DNA of 64,000 bases, taken from assembly GCF_000613125.1 (NCBI RefSeq), contig NZ_HG964497.1, forward strand, positions 2,490,050-2,554,049, written 5' to 3'. The stretch comes from Bacillus sp. EB01. Its GTDB lineage: Bacteria; Bacillota; Bacilli; Bacillales; Cytobacillaceae. A program made the translations under genes and the position numbers. The stretch's first letter is position 1. Each line of letters starts with the position of its first letter. A model generated the notes under the pieces. That model searched no databases and was not told where the DNA came from. It was given only the letters and a program-made list of their open reading frames with translations. Shown here in pieces: positions 43,919 to 52,850 of this stretch.

Positions 43919-45181
43919 TTAGTCTTCAACATTAAACAATTTCCTTGCAACCCTCATGTAATCGCTGCGGACCTTTTCCTCGTCGATTGTCTGGATGACC
44001 CTGTCTTTCATGACCCAGTTTCCGTCTACCATGACGTGGTGGACTAGGCTGTCCTTGCCGTGCATGAGCAAATTGTGGGCATAGGTGGAGAAGGTGCCGG
44101 TGTTAATCAGCGGGTGTAGGCCAGGGTCTTTTTTTACAAAAATAAGGTCTGCTTTAAAGCCATCTGCGATCGTGCCGATTTCACCTTCAAGCTGGTAAGC
44201 TTTGGCGCCGTTGACGGTTGCCATTTTGAATATATCTTCCGCAGAAAATTGGCCGACTCCTGCGTTCAGCTTGAGGAGCAGGTAGGCTGTTCTCATGTCT
44301 TCCCAAATGTCGGTACTCCCAAAGTCGGTGCCGATGCATACGTTCACTCCAGCTTGAAGCATTCCCGAAATATTCGCGGCTCCGGCTCCGCTCCATAGGT
44401 TTGAGACCGGGCAGTGGACGACTGAAGCTCCGCTATTAGCAATTAGGTCGATGTCGCGGTCGGAGAGATGGACACCGTGATAGAGGACGGTCTTGTTGTC
44501 GAGGAGTCCTTTTTCCTCATAGAGTTCTACGCTGGATTTGTCATAAGCTTGATGAATGAGATCATGACGCCATTGGTTTTCCATGCAATGCGTCATCATC
44601 AGCGGATCAAAATTGGTTTTCATCTGGACGCATTGTTGCAGTGTCTCATCGTTGATGTCTTCCTCCTCAAGCAGGTGGGTAGCAAAGCTGAAATTGCCTA
44701 CACGTCGTTCGTAATAGTCTGGATAGTCCGCATATGCATCTATGACACCACGCATTCCAAGCCGTCCCACAGTATCGGCAAAGCTTTTGGGTGAATCACT
44801 GGGATCAGCTTCGCTGACAAAGGTGATGCCTTGCTTAATCATTTCTACATAACTATAAAGTGCTATTGAAAGGAAATCCTCTTCAGTAATGATGTTGTCC
44901 GGATTTTCAAAAAAAATCGCAATCAGCCGTCCCCGTTCTGACTCATCAAGCCATTCCTGGATTGGGACTTCATTGACAAGTCCTTTGGCCAAGGGAGAAT
45001 AACTATGAAAGTGGCTGTTCATCAAACCCGGTAGGACAATATACCCGCCTGCATCAAATACATCATGGCCTGAAGGAATGAAATTAGGATCTGTAATCGA
45101 AATTCTTCCATCCTCTACCACTATGCCGCCCTGGCAAAATTGCATCTGATTGTTTAAATACGTTGCATCTTTTATATACAT
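43919..45181 (-). CDS. Amidohydrolase / cytosine-deaminase-like metal hydrolase
   Basis: A 420-residue amidohydrolase with the metal sites of the deaminase branch: GLMNSHFHSYSPLAKG (HxH), YHGVHLSDRD for the later His, and CIGTDFGSTDIWEDM for the Asp. VHCPVSNLWSGAG is typical of the ATZ/TRZ-type deaminases, which act on purine, pyrimidine or triazine rings or on S-adenosylhomocysteine and thio-adenosine. The actual substrate cannot be told. GGGGATGGGG precedes the ATG at 45181; the longer frame to 45223 lacks a site. Single gene. Confidence 0.85.
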   Translation of the reverse strand: MYIKDATYLNNQMQFCQGGIVVEDGRISITDPNFIPSGHDVFDAGGYIVLPGLMNSHFHSYSPLAKGLVNEVPIQEWLDESERGRLIAIFFENPDNIITEEDFLSIALYSYVEMIKQGITFVSEADPSDSPKSFADTVGRLGMRGVIDAYADYPDYYERRVGNFSFATHLLEEEDINDETLQQCVQMKTNFDPLMMTHCMENQWRHDLIHQAYDKSSVELYEEKGLLDNKTVLYHGVHLSDRDIDLIANSGASVVHCPVSNLWSGAGAANISGMLQAGVNVCIGTDFGSTDIWEDMRTAYLLLKLNAGVGQFSAEDIFKMATVNGAKAYQLEGEIGTIADGFKADLIFVKKDPGLHPLINTGTFSTYAHNLLMHGKDSLVHHVMVDGNWVMKDRVIQTIDEEKVRSDYMRVARKLFNVED

Positions 45182-45473
45182 ATATCCCCATCCCCATATT
45201 GAAAAATTATACATCTCACCCAATCATATCAAATACAGGAAATTAGGCCTAGTTTTGATAGGAAAGCCGTTTATTAATTTTTGCTGGACTATAGATAAAA
45301 GACCCTTTTTATAGTATGCTGAATAGTAAGAATATTGGAAAATGCAGTGGTTTATCCAAGGTGAATTAAAACTTTGTCATCATGGAAAGATAGGAAAAGC
45401 GAGAGCACCCGATCCCGCCATATTCAGCAGGATTTCAAGGGTGTAATAGTATCCGAAATAGGAGGAACTCACC

Positions 45474-45632
45474 ATGGAACAACAAAAACCTTTACACTTT
45501 GACGGGAGCGTACACCCGGAAGCTGCATCTGATGACATAACACTTTCTCAGCCTATTTTGACTGAGGATGCCAGGCTAAACATTGGCAAAAACCCTTATG
45601 CTCTTGACCAAGGGAGTAAATTGAATTTCTGA
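45474..45632 (+). CDS. Small acidic protein of unknown function (52 aa)
   Basis: 52 residues starting MEQQKPLHFDGSVHPEA and ending DQGSKLNF, hydrophilic and acidic, without cysteine. AGGAGG with 9-nt spacing is an excellent ribosome site. It ends 56 nt before the helicase-loader-like gene on the same strand. No family is recognised. Confidence 0.65.
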   Translation: MEQQKPLHFDGSVHPEAASDDITLSQPILTEDARLNIGKNPYALDQGSKLNF

Positions 45633-45688
45633 CAAGTTAGAAGAGGGCGACCAAATTATAATGGTGGTTTTGCGGGAGGTAGATGTGG

Positions 45689-46015
45689 ATGGAGAAGCAT
45701 GAAGTAACAAGAATTCTTGTGCTGATTGAATCTGTTTATCCTGATTTTAAGATTAGGAATGAGACAGTCGACAACTGGTTTGCCGTTTGCCGTGAGCTTG
45801 ATTATCATTTGGTCATGAAAAATCTGACCGATCATATCAGGAGAAGCCCATACCCGCCGCTCATGGCCGAACTCGCCGCTTATTCCATGAAAGAAGAGCC
45901 GAATTACCGGTATGGCATCCAGGCTGATGAGGAGGGCTGGGTACAAATCCATCATGACAGCCTGCTGCCAAAGCGCTCGAATTCATTGCCGTGGCAAACG
46001 GAGTATTTGGCATAA
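45689..46015 (+). CDS. Stand-alone replicative helicase loader/inhibitor-like protein (G39P-type domain)
   Basis: 108 residues. HEVTRILVLIESVYPDFKI then DNWFAVCRELDYHLVMKNL and HIRRSPYPPLMAELAAY follow the pattern of the SPP1 G39P helicase loader/inhibitor N-terminal domain, which binds the replicative helicase. The C-terminal 35 residues are short and probably unstructured. GGGAGG is 9 nt from the chosen ATG. No other phage gene is nearby, so it is either a phage relic in use or a resident regulator of DnaB-type helicase. Confidence 0.65.
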   Translation: MEKHEVTRILVLIESVYPDFKIRNETVDNWFAVCRELDYHLVMKNLTDHIRRSPYPPLMAELAAYSMKEEPNYRYGIQADEEGWVQIHHDSLLPKRSNSLPWQTEYLA

Positions 46016-46059
46016 ACCGATATATGTGTTTTTTAGCTTTTTAAAAGAATCGATTACAA

Positions 46060-46091
46060 AAAAAGCTCCTTTTACCATTGAGGAGCTTTTT
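46060..46091 (+). terminator. Terminator after the helicase-loader-like gene
   Basis: AAAAAGCTCCT and AGGAGCTTTT arms with a 10-nt loop. Confidence 0.85.
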
Positions 46092-46113
46092 CATATGGGA
46101 AGGCGGGGGCAGC

Positions 46114-46644
46114 ATGGACCGAGTAGTCGTGACGGATGATTATCGTAACTGGGGAAGGGTTGAGGCGCTTTATAAAGCGGCTTTTGGCTCGTCAGCAAAG
46201 CCTGCGTGGGTTATTGAGAATATGTTTAAGAAACAGATGTGCAGCCTTTACATTCTTGAAGAAGACAGAGAAGCTCTGGCTGCAGGAAGGTTGGGGGAGA
46301 ATAAGCTTTTGCTGATTGATTATCTGGCAGTCGATCCCCTATCGCAAGGGAAGGGACTCGGATATAAGCTGACTCAGTTTATTATGGCGGAAGCCAAAAA
46401 GGATAATGAACTGGAAGGGGTTGTACTCGAAGCAGCCGCCGATGATGAAGGGGCCATTTCCTTTTGGCAAAAATACAGTTTCACGAGGACAAGCTATGTT
46501 CATCAATATAAATGGGTTCCAGAACCATACATTGCTTTAGTTCACAAATTCAAATCCGGTATCTTATCTGAGGTAAGTCCACAGTTCCTCTTCGAATTGA
46601 TAAGCAAATTCCATGCCAATTCGTTCAAAAGACAGAAGAAGTGA
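46114..46644 (+). CDS. GNAT family N-acetyltransferase
   Basis: A 176-residue GNAT protein. LLIDYLAVDPLSQGKGLGYKLTQ gives the acetyl-CoA loop (QGKGLG), and LEGVVLEAAADDEGAISFWQKYSF the following strand and helix. The C-terminal 45 residues extend beyond the core. The start at 46114 has CGGGGG 4-5 nt upstream; the longer frame lies in the terminator of the previous gene. Substrate unknown. Confidence 0.85.
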   Translation: MDRVVVTDDYRNWGRVEALYKAAFGSSAKPAWVIENMFKKQMCSLYILEEDREALAAGRLGENKLLLIDYLAVDPLSQGKGLGYKLTQFIMAEAKKDNELEGVVLEAAADDEGAISFWQKYSFTRTSYVHQYKWVPEPYIALVHKFKSGILSEVSPQFLFELISKFHANSFKRQKK

Positions 46645-46892
46645 CAGTATATTGTTTCCTTTTACAGCATTTTTCAGATAAAATAAAATGAACCTTCCAT
46701 CAGTGGGGTTGTTTTCCCCAACTTATGGTTAGCGCACTACGACCGATTAAGGGCTAATGCCAAAGACACAATCGGACCTATTATGGGCAGTAGATTCCCA
46801 CTAAAATTCCTCGTACCCTCTAAAATTTGAAGTGGGGTCTTACTGCCCGGTAGAGTGGGATAAACGAAATGGAAACAAGTGGGGGAACGCAT

Positions 46893-47732
46893 ATGAATTT
46901 GAACCAGGAATTGTATGATTTTTTTATGAAACAGACATGGCAGCTCTCCGAGGATTGGTACTCCCTCGTAAACGATCAAGACCCTTCATCTGTCTACTCA
47001 ACCAAAAATCCAGAAATAATCGCCGAACTAAAAAGGCAAAACCAGGATTACTTCCTTCATTTTTACAAGGCATTTATCGAAGACGATACATATATTCAAG
47101 GAGAGTTCAAAAGATGGTCTGTGGAGATCGCCAAGGATTCGAAGCATCTTGATACACCTATGCACTATGTAGTTAGGGAATTCATGAATTCCCAGAAGGT
47201 TGCGTTGAAATACATAAGTAAATTCATCACTGAGAACGAACGCAATGTTAGCCTTGAGCAGGCCGGTGCATGGTATGAGAAGACAATCGAAATTTTCAAC
47301 CTGTCGATTTCTTCTTTTGTTGAAGCTTATCATACTAACACAATGATCCGGCTCCGTTCGCAAAATGAATTAATCAATGAGCTTAGCTCACCGGTCATCA
47401 AGCTTCAGGGAGATTCCGCGCTGCTGCCGCTTATTGGTGACATTGACACGGCTCGCGCAAAAATCATTCTTGAAAATACACTTGCTCAATGTGCGGAACA
47501 GGGAGTCTCGACGCTATGCATCGACCTCTCCGGTGTAGCCATCATCGATACGATGGTCGCGAATGAACTATTCGGCCTGATTAAGGCGTTACGCCTGATT
47601 GGAGTTAAATCGACACTGTCCGGAATCCGTCCGGAAATCGCCCAGACAGCCGTACAGCTTGGCTTGAACTTTGACGGAGTCGCCATTCTGCCGTCACTTT
47701 CCCAGGCTTTGGATACGATTAAAACATATTAA
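46893..47732 (+). CDS. RsbR-type stressosome co-antagonist (non-heme globin-like plus STAS)
   Basis: A 279-residue RsbR paralogue. Residues 1-155 form the variable sensor half, and residues 160-279 a STAS domain (LSSPVIKLQGDSALLPLIGDID, LCIDLSGVAIIDTMVAN, GVKSTLSGIRPEIAQTAVQLG). In RsbRA the STAS phosphosites are threonines; here the equivalent positions are serines (Ser165/166 and Ser213). With RsbS it would build the stressosome that holds RsbT and gates sigma-B. No rsb gene is adjacent, as is common for RsbR paralogues. GGGGG lies 7-8 nt before the chosen ATG. Confidence 0.87.
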   Translation: MNLNQELYDFFMKQTWQLSEDWYSLVNDQDPSSVYSTKNPEIIAELKRQNQDYFLHFYKAFIEDDTYIQGEFKRWSVEIAKDSKHLDTPMHYVVREFMNSQKVALKYISKFITENERNVSLEQAGAWYEKTIEIFNLSISSFVEAYHTNTMIRLRSQNELINELSSPVIKLQGDSALLPLIGDIDTARAKIILENTLAQCAEQGVSTLCIDLSGVAIIDTMVANELFGLIKALRLIGVKSTLSGIRPEIAQTAVQLGLNFDGVAILPSLSQALDTIKTY

Positions 47733-47880
47733 GCGGAAATTTTCTTGAACGGCTGGGCATCGTTTAACGTCCGTCCTAAAGAGAATGAAGGTCTCAGGCG
47801 AGGGCAGGAGCCGGCACACGATCAATTGTAAATGAGGAACCGAACCCGTATTTTCAATTCTAATATCCGTTCCCTAACGC

Positions 47881-47923
47881 AAAAGCAGCCACTTTACATT
47901 TTGGTAAAAGTGGCTGCTTTTTC
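47881..47923. terminator. Bidirectional terminator between rsbR-like and DUF4236 genes
   Basis: Long arms AAAAGCAGCCACTTTAC and GTAAAAGTGGCTGCTTTT with T runs on both strands. Confidence 0.88.
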
Positions 47924-47958
47924 GCATTTTTAGTCTTCTGAAGTTCTAGATTCGCCAG

Positions 47959-49053
47959 TTAATAATCAACCGGCTCGATTTCTTCAAATCCCTTGGTTTT
48001 CTTAAATTTCATATGATGGGGGAAGTTAACGAGCGCATCAGAAGGATCTAGCATTTCAAAGTTAAGTCTCTCAGCCATGCCCCGGTCATAGCGGACAGAC
48101 AAAATCAACAGTCTTTCCTTGTGGCCGGTTGCTGGATTTAGCTGCTCTTCATATGCATGCACATATACATACTTGACAGGCAGCAGGGCGAACATGTCGC
48201 GGGCGATTCTCAGCGCGCAGCTGCAAACATAATCCTGACAGAGATCAAAAAACATTGTTTTCGTCATTTGTTTTTGAGAAAGTTTTCCAGTCTTTGTTAG
48301 TGAAAGCTGCTTGTCAGGGATGACTTTTTCGGCATTCACATCAAATGAAACATGAATCTCCTCAGGGCTGTCTGTCCCAAATTCAAATCCGCTACCAAAT
48401 TCAACAAGATCATCAAGCGGCGCAAAGTCATCAATTACCTCAAAGTACGCATCAATGTCACCCTGCAGCATCCGCTTTGCGACCGTATTCATCCTCGCCC
48501 AATCATGGTATAGTTCCTCATCCTGTTCCCTGGCAGAATCGACGTTAGCAGCAAGCACGGCTCGTTTCTTTTCAGCACGGCCAAACAGCCTATCGAAAAA
48601 GCCAGGCTGGAAATTGCCGAGAATCCTGGCAGCTTCAAACTCATTCGGGCCAACCGCGCCTTTTTGAAATGGAGGCTCTCTCCTGGACACTTCCTCCCAA
48701 TCAATATGATCATCACTTTCATGGTGAATTGATTTCAACAGCAACAGCTTGTTTTCATAAAGGTCAACCTGATAACGGGCAAAATCTAGTTCTTCCAGTT
48801 TACGCTGTTGGCGTTCCATTTTAGCGAGCTCACTCCGCCTACGGTAAGCATCCGATTTATACTGCTTTCCTCCACTGGTCGTTGAATATGATAGTCCGCT
48901 TCCCGGAATTCCAATTGTTGATGTCCTGCGGCCGCTGCTATGCACCGAATAGCGAAGGCCTTTCCCGCCAACACTGACCCCAACCCCTTTTTTACCAACC
49001 GTCATCCGTACACCAGGCGCAATCTTAAAGCTCTTCCGAAACCGCAAAGCCAT
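47959..49053 (-). CDS. DUF4236 domain-containing protein
   Basis: 364 residues. The N-terminal 55 residues are a DUF4236 domain: LRFRKSFKIAPGVRMTVGKK, GVSVGGKGLRYSVHSSGRR and GIPGSGLSYS. A charged coiled part and a mixed alpha/beta C-terminal region follow (LPVKYVYVHAYEEQLNPATG, LLILSVRYDRGMAE). No signal peptide or membrane segment. The start at 49053 has AAAGGATGGG upstream; the ATG at 49062 is part of it. The role of DUF4236 proteins is not known to me; a 52-bp repeat array lies in the promoter region. Confidence 0.8.
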   Translation of the reverse strand: MALRFRKSFKIAPGVRMTVGKKGVGVSVGGKGLRYSVHSSGRRTSTIGIPGSGLSYSTTSGGKQYKSDAYRRRSELAKMERQQRKLEELDFARYQVDLYENKLLLLKSIHHESDDHIDWEEVSRREPPFQKGAVGPNEFEAARILGNFQPGFFDRLFGRAEKKRAVLAANVDSAREQDEELYHDWARMNTVAKRMLQGDIDAYFEVIDDFAPLDDLVEFGSGFEFGTDSPEEIHVSFDVNAEKVIPDKQLSLTKTGKLSQKQMTKTMFFDLCQDYVCSCALRIARDMFALLPVKYVYVHAYEEQLNPATGHKERLLILSVRYDRGMAERLNFEMLDPSDALVNFPHHMKFKKTKGFEEIEPVDY

Positions 49054-49182
49054 GATTCCCATCCTTTCAAAAAGTGTTAACTACAAAATTAAATAATTCC
49101 ACTATGTACTTTCTTACCAGAAATAATACGAAGCATGTATTCTTTCATTACTAAATTTGTTCCGGTCGAAATGACTTAGTCT

Positions 49183-49442
49183 ATTGGATACGTTTCATCC
49201 CAGGTTACGACTCAAAATGTCCCCAATAGAGTTTATTGAACATGTTTCAACCTAAAATTCACCTCAAAATGTCTCCAATACCGTTCATTGGATACGTTTC
49301 AGCCCAAGCTGCACATCAAAACGTGACCAATGTGATTCAATGGACACGTTTCATCCCAGGTTGCACCACAAAACGCGTCCAATGTGATTCAATGGACACG
49401 TTTCATCCCAGGTTGCGGGTGAAATGTTACCGATAGACTGAA
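49183..49442. repeat. 52-bp tandem hairpin array, ATTGGACACGTTTCA family, five units
   Basis: Units start at 49183, 49235, 49287, 49339 and 49391, each exactly 52 bp. The opening ATTGGACACGTTTCA is inverted in the same unit as AAACGCGTCCAAT about 32 nt further, so each unit is a long dyad; the fourth unit has 12 of 13 pairs. It lies between two divergent genes. Confidence 0.92.
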
Positions 49443-49548
49443 CTCCTTTTTTTCTTGATTGAACGCAAAAAACGCTCAAAGCGATAAATCTATTAAAACT
49501 ATTATCACATTCACCTAAATCATTTACAATGAACAAAGGGGGCAGAGC

Positions 49549-49995
49549 ATGAAGACATTCTATAGGAAACTCATTTACATAGCACTTTTTGCATACCTAG
49601 CTGTATTATTTTATTTGCTGTTTTTCTCCTCTTACCGGAATGGAGTCAGGGGCATAATCGACTATAACCTTATTCCATTTACAACAATCGGGAGATACTT
49701 CAGCAACTATCATGGCATGTCCGCCACCGACCAGTTTGCCGGAAACATCCTAGCATTTGTCCCTTTAGGGATTTTTATCACACTTCTTTTTGAAAAATGG
49801 GTCGACACGCTTCGGGTCGCAGCTCTATCATTCAGCCTGTCCATGCTCGCAGAACTCGCACAATTTACCTTCCGCGTCGGAGCCTTTGACGTAGACGACC
49901 TAATCCTTAACACGCTTGGCGGCATCCTCGGATGTCTGATCGCAAAAATGCTTTTCCGCCGAAAAAGGGGTCAGACCCTTACCCCCGGGGGGTAA
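49549..49995 (+). CDS. VanZ-like membrane protein
   Basis: A 148-residue VanZ-family protein with four membrane helices. FSSYRNGVRGIIDYNLIPF, GNILAFVPLGIF, LAELAQFTFRVGAFDVDDLI and NTLGGILGCLIAK carry the family pattern, including the buried Glu and Asp pair. It starts after AAAGGGGGC. The last ten residues (RGQTLTPGG) are encoded by one arm of a 43-bp palindrome at 49966-50008 and are probably not ancestral. VanZ itself lowers teicoplanin binding; most relatives have no assigned role. Confidence 0.87.
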   Translation: MKTFYRKLIYIALFAYLAVLFYLLFFSSYRNGVRGIIDYNLIPFTTIGRYFSNYHGMSATDQFAGNILAFVPLGIFITLLFEKWVDTLRVAALSFSLSMLAELAQFTFRVGAFDVDDLILNTLGGILGCLIAKMLFRRKRGQTLTPGG

Positions 49996-50009
49996 GGGTC
50001 TGACCCCTA
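49965..50009. repeat. Long palindrome with GGGGTCAGACCC overlapping the end of the VanZ-like gene
   Basis: AGGGGTCAGACCCTTACCCC and its complement GGGGTAAGGGTCTGACCCCT face each other with almost no loop. It overlaps the last codons and the stop of the VanZ-like gene. A 13-bp GGGGTCWGACCCC occurs also inside metI at about 23949. Confidence 0.85.
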
Positions 50010-50105
50010 AAAACGAATCCATTAAAAAACTAATAAATGCTTTACTTTTGTTTTCATTAGTTGTAGAGTATCTATATACCTAATAAACCTAGGTAGGTGA
50101 TGATG

Positions 50106-50438
50106 ATGTTTAATCGTGAGCTTGTAAAGGGAAGTACGTCTTTGCTTTTGCTTCAGCTGCTGGATGACCGGGATATGTACGGGTATGAGCTGGTAAAGGA
50201 ACTCGAGGCGCGGAGCGGGAATGGCTTTACCGTTAAAGAAGGCACTCTTTATCCGGCTCTCCATAAGCTTGAAAAGCAGGAATATATCGAATTCTATTGG
50301 CAGGAGCAGGAAAAGGGGCCAGCCCGTAAATATTACCGGATCACTGAAGCCGGCCGCGAATTGCTGCTAGAAAAGACCCGTGAATGGCAAAGCTTTGTCA
50401 AAGTCATGAACAAGATGATTGGAACTGCAGAAGACTAA
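50106..50438 (+). CDS. PadR family transcriptional regulator
   Basis: A 110-residue PadR regulator with winged helix: [21 protein letters not shown], then the wing with [21 protein letters not shown] and the acidic-basic [14 protein letters not shown], and a C-terminal dimer helix. Four Met/Val codons lie in a row; the ATG at 50106 is best spaced from AGGTAGG. PadR proteins repress their own operon. The following HAAS protein and DUF4173 gene form the usual PadR-HAAS arrangement. Confidence 0.9.
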   Translation: MFNRELVKGSTSLLLLQLLDDRDMYGYELVKELEARSGNGFTVKEGTLYPALHKLEKQEYIEFYWQEQEKGPARKYYRITEAGRELLLEKTREWQSFVKVMNKMIGTAED

Positions 50439-50605
50439 GATAAACTTTCAACAGTGGGGCTCCCACGCTGGGGATTGTCCCGCGATGCCCAAGTGATTCG
50501 AAGAAATTTTTAATTCACATATCGTACCTTTAGGGGGACAATGGCTGCATTGTTGGCATTCCCCTATAGGTAAGATAAAATGACTTATTTTCAGGAGACG
50601 GACGA

Positions 50606-51292
50606 ATGGAACGGTTAAAGGATGACAGAAGTGTCCGTGAACAAAATGATACATATTTGGCGCGTCTTAAGAAGGATTTTTTGTCTGAACTGTCGCACCG
50701 GCTTGGTACCATACCAGAAAAGGATGCTATCCTCGCCGACTATGAAAGCCACCTTGATGACATGCTTATTGAGATGATGGACACCGCTGAGGCCAAAGTG
50801 AAAGAAGCCATTTATTCGAGACTGGGATCACCCGAAGAAATTGCGGAGATGTGGAGAGACGAGGTAACCGTCACTCCAAGCAAAATGAAATGGCTGTTTG
50901 TGCTCCTGAATGTACTCTTATTCATCGGAGGCGCAATGTTAACAGCAGCCCACAACCTGTTTGAATGGGGCTGGCTTCGAACGATCTGGGGGTATCTCAC
51001 TTCAATCCCAGTTGTTATTTCATTCGTATACATGTTTTTTTGGGCGCTGCTTGGTTATGAAATCGGCCGCAGCTTCGGTCATAAAGGGAAGAGACTTGTC
51101 CGGAAAACCTTCCTGTTGGCATTGATACCGAACCTGACGATGATGGTGCTGACGGTGTTTGGAATTATCCCGCATGAATGGTTTGAACCGCTGTTGACGA
51201 ATCAATTCATTACAGCTTGCATCGCCTTTACAGCCCTGCTTTACCCGGTTTCAATACTAGGCTACTACTGGGGTAAACGCGCCTCTGTATGA
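50606..51292 (+). CDS. HAAS-domain membrane protein (DUF1700-like)
   Basis: A 228-residue protein. The N-terminal 80 residues are a HAAS domain (ARLKKDFLSELSHRLG, ILADYESHLDDMLIEMMD, RLGSPEEIAEMW), which typically pairs with PadR regulators. Four or more helices follow (LFVLLNVLLFIGGAMLTA, YLTSIPVVISFVYMFFWALL and others). GAGACGGACGA precedes the ATG with a weak ribosome site. It is 168 nt behind padR; it may sense the membrane and pass the signal to PadR. Confidence 0.85.
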   Translation: MERLKDDRSVREQNDTYLARLKKDFLSELSHRLGTIPEKDAILADYESHLDDMLIEMMDTAEAKVKEAIYSRLGSPEEIAEMWRDEVTVTPSKMKWLFVLLNVLLFIGGAMLTAAHNLFEWGWLRTIWGYLTSIPVVISFVYMFFWALLGYEIGRSFGHKGKRLVRKTFLLALIPNLTMMVLTVFGIIPHEWFEPLLTNQFITACIAFTALLYPVSILGYYWGKRASV

Positions 51293-51352
51293 GCTTTTTT
51301 TTGCACAACTACCTAGAATTTCTATATAGATAGAAAAGGGAGGATGATAAAC

Positions 51353-52810
51353 ATGCAACTACGAATGAGGAAAGAGGATTGGCTGTTTTTGTTGCTTTGC
51401 CTGGGACTGGGAATTCTAGCAGAGGAAGCGTTCTTATGGTCCCAGCTTGGGATATCGCATTTCATTTTTATTGGTGCATTTTACAGTTTGTTTTTCTGGA
51501 GATTCAGAGGCTTCCCATTCCGGAATCAACGCCTCGGCTGGCTCGTGCTCGGTGCAATCTGGATTCTTTCGGCCAGCTATTTCCTATACGATATAGACGT
51601 TTTTTACGCCTTAAATCTGCTGGCAATCCCGGCACTGGTAGTTTTCCATATTTCACTCATAACCGGGCCAAAACAGGCCGACTGGGCAAAACCCGCATTC
51701 CTAATCCATATCATTAAGCGGCTCTTTGATAGCATCGCCTATAATGTTGGATTTGCCCGCCTGCTTGGCCGGATAGCTCAGCACAGGGCGAAGGGAAAGA
51801 ATACCGCTGTGGCAACAAAAATACTGATTGGAATCGGAATTTCCATCCCGGTATTATTTGTGGTCTTAAACCTGCTCATTTCCGCCGACAGCCAGTTCGA
51901 ACGCATAATCACAACCGTTCCCGACTGGTTCAGCTTTGATGGCGAAATACTCTTCCGTATCATCGCCATCTTAATCTTTACGTTCTCATTCTTTGGTTTT
52001 ATGCAAGTTCATTTGAAAAATAGAGCGGAAATTAAAACAATCCAAATCGGCGAACAGGCCTGGGGGTTCGACCCAGTCATTATACTCACGGTCTTGTTGC
52101 TGTTGGACGCGGTCTATATGCTGTTTGTCGGCGTGCAGTTTACTTATTTCTTCAGTGGAACGCTTGGAGAAGGCTACACTTATGCTGAATATGCGCGACG
52201 GGGCTTCTTTGAATTAGTTTTCGTATCGCTAATCAATTTAACGGCAACCGTAACCTTCCTTTCTATTTTGAAAAAAAGAGAAGGGGGGCTGTGGAAGGCA
52301 ATTCAGTTGGGCCTTTCTGTACTGGTTCTTTCATCCGGCGTCATTCTCGCATCAGCATTCATGAGGATGATGATGTACGAGGAGGCGTACGGGTTTACGA
52401 TTTTAAGGGTGCTCGTGCATTCCTTCATGGTATTCCTGCTTATCATTTTCGCCTACACGCTTTTGAAAGTTTGGCTTAACCGTCTGTCGCTGATTCATTT
52501 TTATTTCATCGCCGCACTTGTGTATTATACTGTCCTGAATGTCATTGGCATTGACAGGATTGTAGCTGATCGGAACCTTGAACGATTTGAACAAACGGGG
52601 AAAATTGATGTTGCCTACCTTGGTTATATGTCGGATACGGGGCTTCTGACGCTAATCGATTTGTATAAGATTCAACCAAATCTCCCAGGTCTAAAGGAAG
52701 AATTGAAGAATCATTTGGCTGAAGCCGAAACGAGGGAGGAGCACTGGCAGGCGTATAACCTTACCCGTGAACGCGCCAGGGAAAAACTCATGGAGCTCGA
52801 TTTAAAGTGA
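51353..52810 (+). CDS. DUF4173 multi-spanning membrane protein
   Basis: 485 residues with about twelve membrane helices and a soluble C-terminal tail. The region FVLNLLISADSQFERII with the following VPDWF, the GFDPVIILTVLLLLDAVYMLFVGVQFTYFFSG segment (given here in parts) and YTYAEYARRGFFELVFVS are typical of DUF4173. GGGAGG lies 9 nt before the chosen ATG; the ATG at 51344 abuts it. TCTATATAGA occurs just upstream, resembling TATCTATATACC before padR, so PadR may control it too. Confidence 0.85.
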   Translation: MQLRMRKEDWLFLLLCLGLGILAEEAFLWSQLGISHFIFIGAFYSLFFWRFRGFPFRNQRLGWLVLGAIWILSASYFLYDIDVFYALNLLAIPALVVFHISLITGPKQADWAKPAFLIHIIKRLFDSIAYNVGFARLLGRIAQHRAKGKNTAVATKILIGIGISIPVLFVVLNLLISADSQFERIITTVPDWFSFDGEILFRIIAILIFTFSFFGFMQVHLKNRAEIKTIQIGEQAWGFDPVIILTVLLLLDAVYMLFVGVQFTYFFSGTLGEGYTYAEYARRGFFELVFVSLINLTATVTFLSILKKREGGLWKAIQLGLSVLVLSSGVILASAFMRMMMYEEAYGFTILRVLVHSFMVFLLIIFAYTLLKVWLNRLSLIHFYFIAALVYYTVLNVIGIDRIVADRNLERFEQTGKIDVAYLGYMSDTGLLTLIDLYKIQPNLPGLKEELKNHLAEAETREEHWQAYNLTRERAREKLMELDLK

Positions 52811-52819
52811 TTAAATACT

Positions 52820-52850
52820 AACGGCCTCCCGAAAAGGAGGCCGTTTTGTT
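52820..52850. terminator. Bidirectional terminator between convergent genes
   Basis: Perfect 10-bp arms AACGGCCTCC/GGAGGCCGTT around CGAAAA, then TTGTTTT. Confidence 0.88.
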
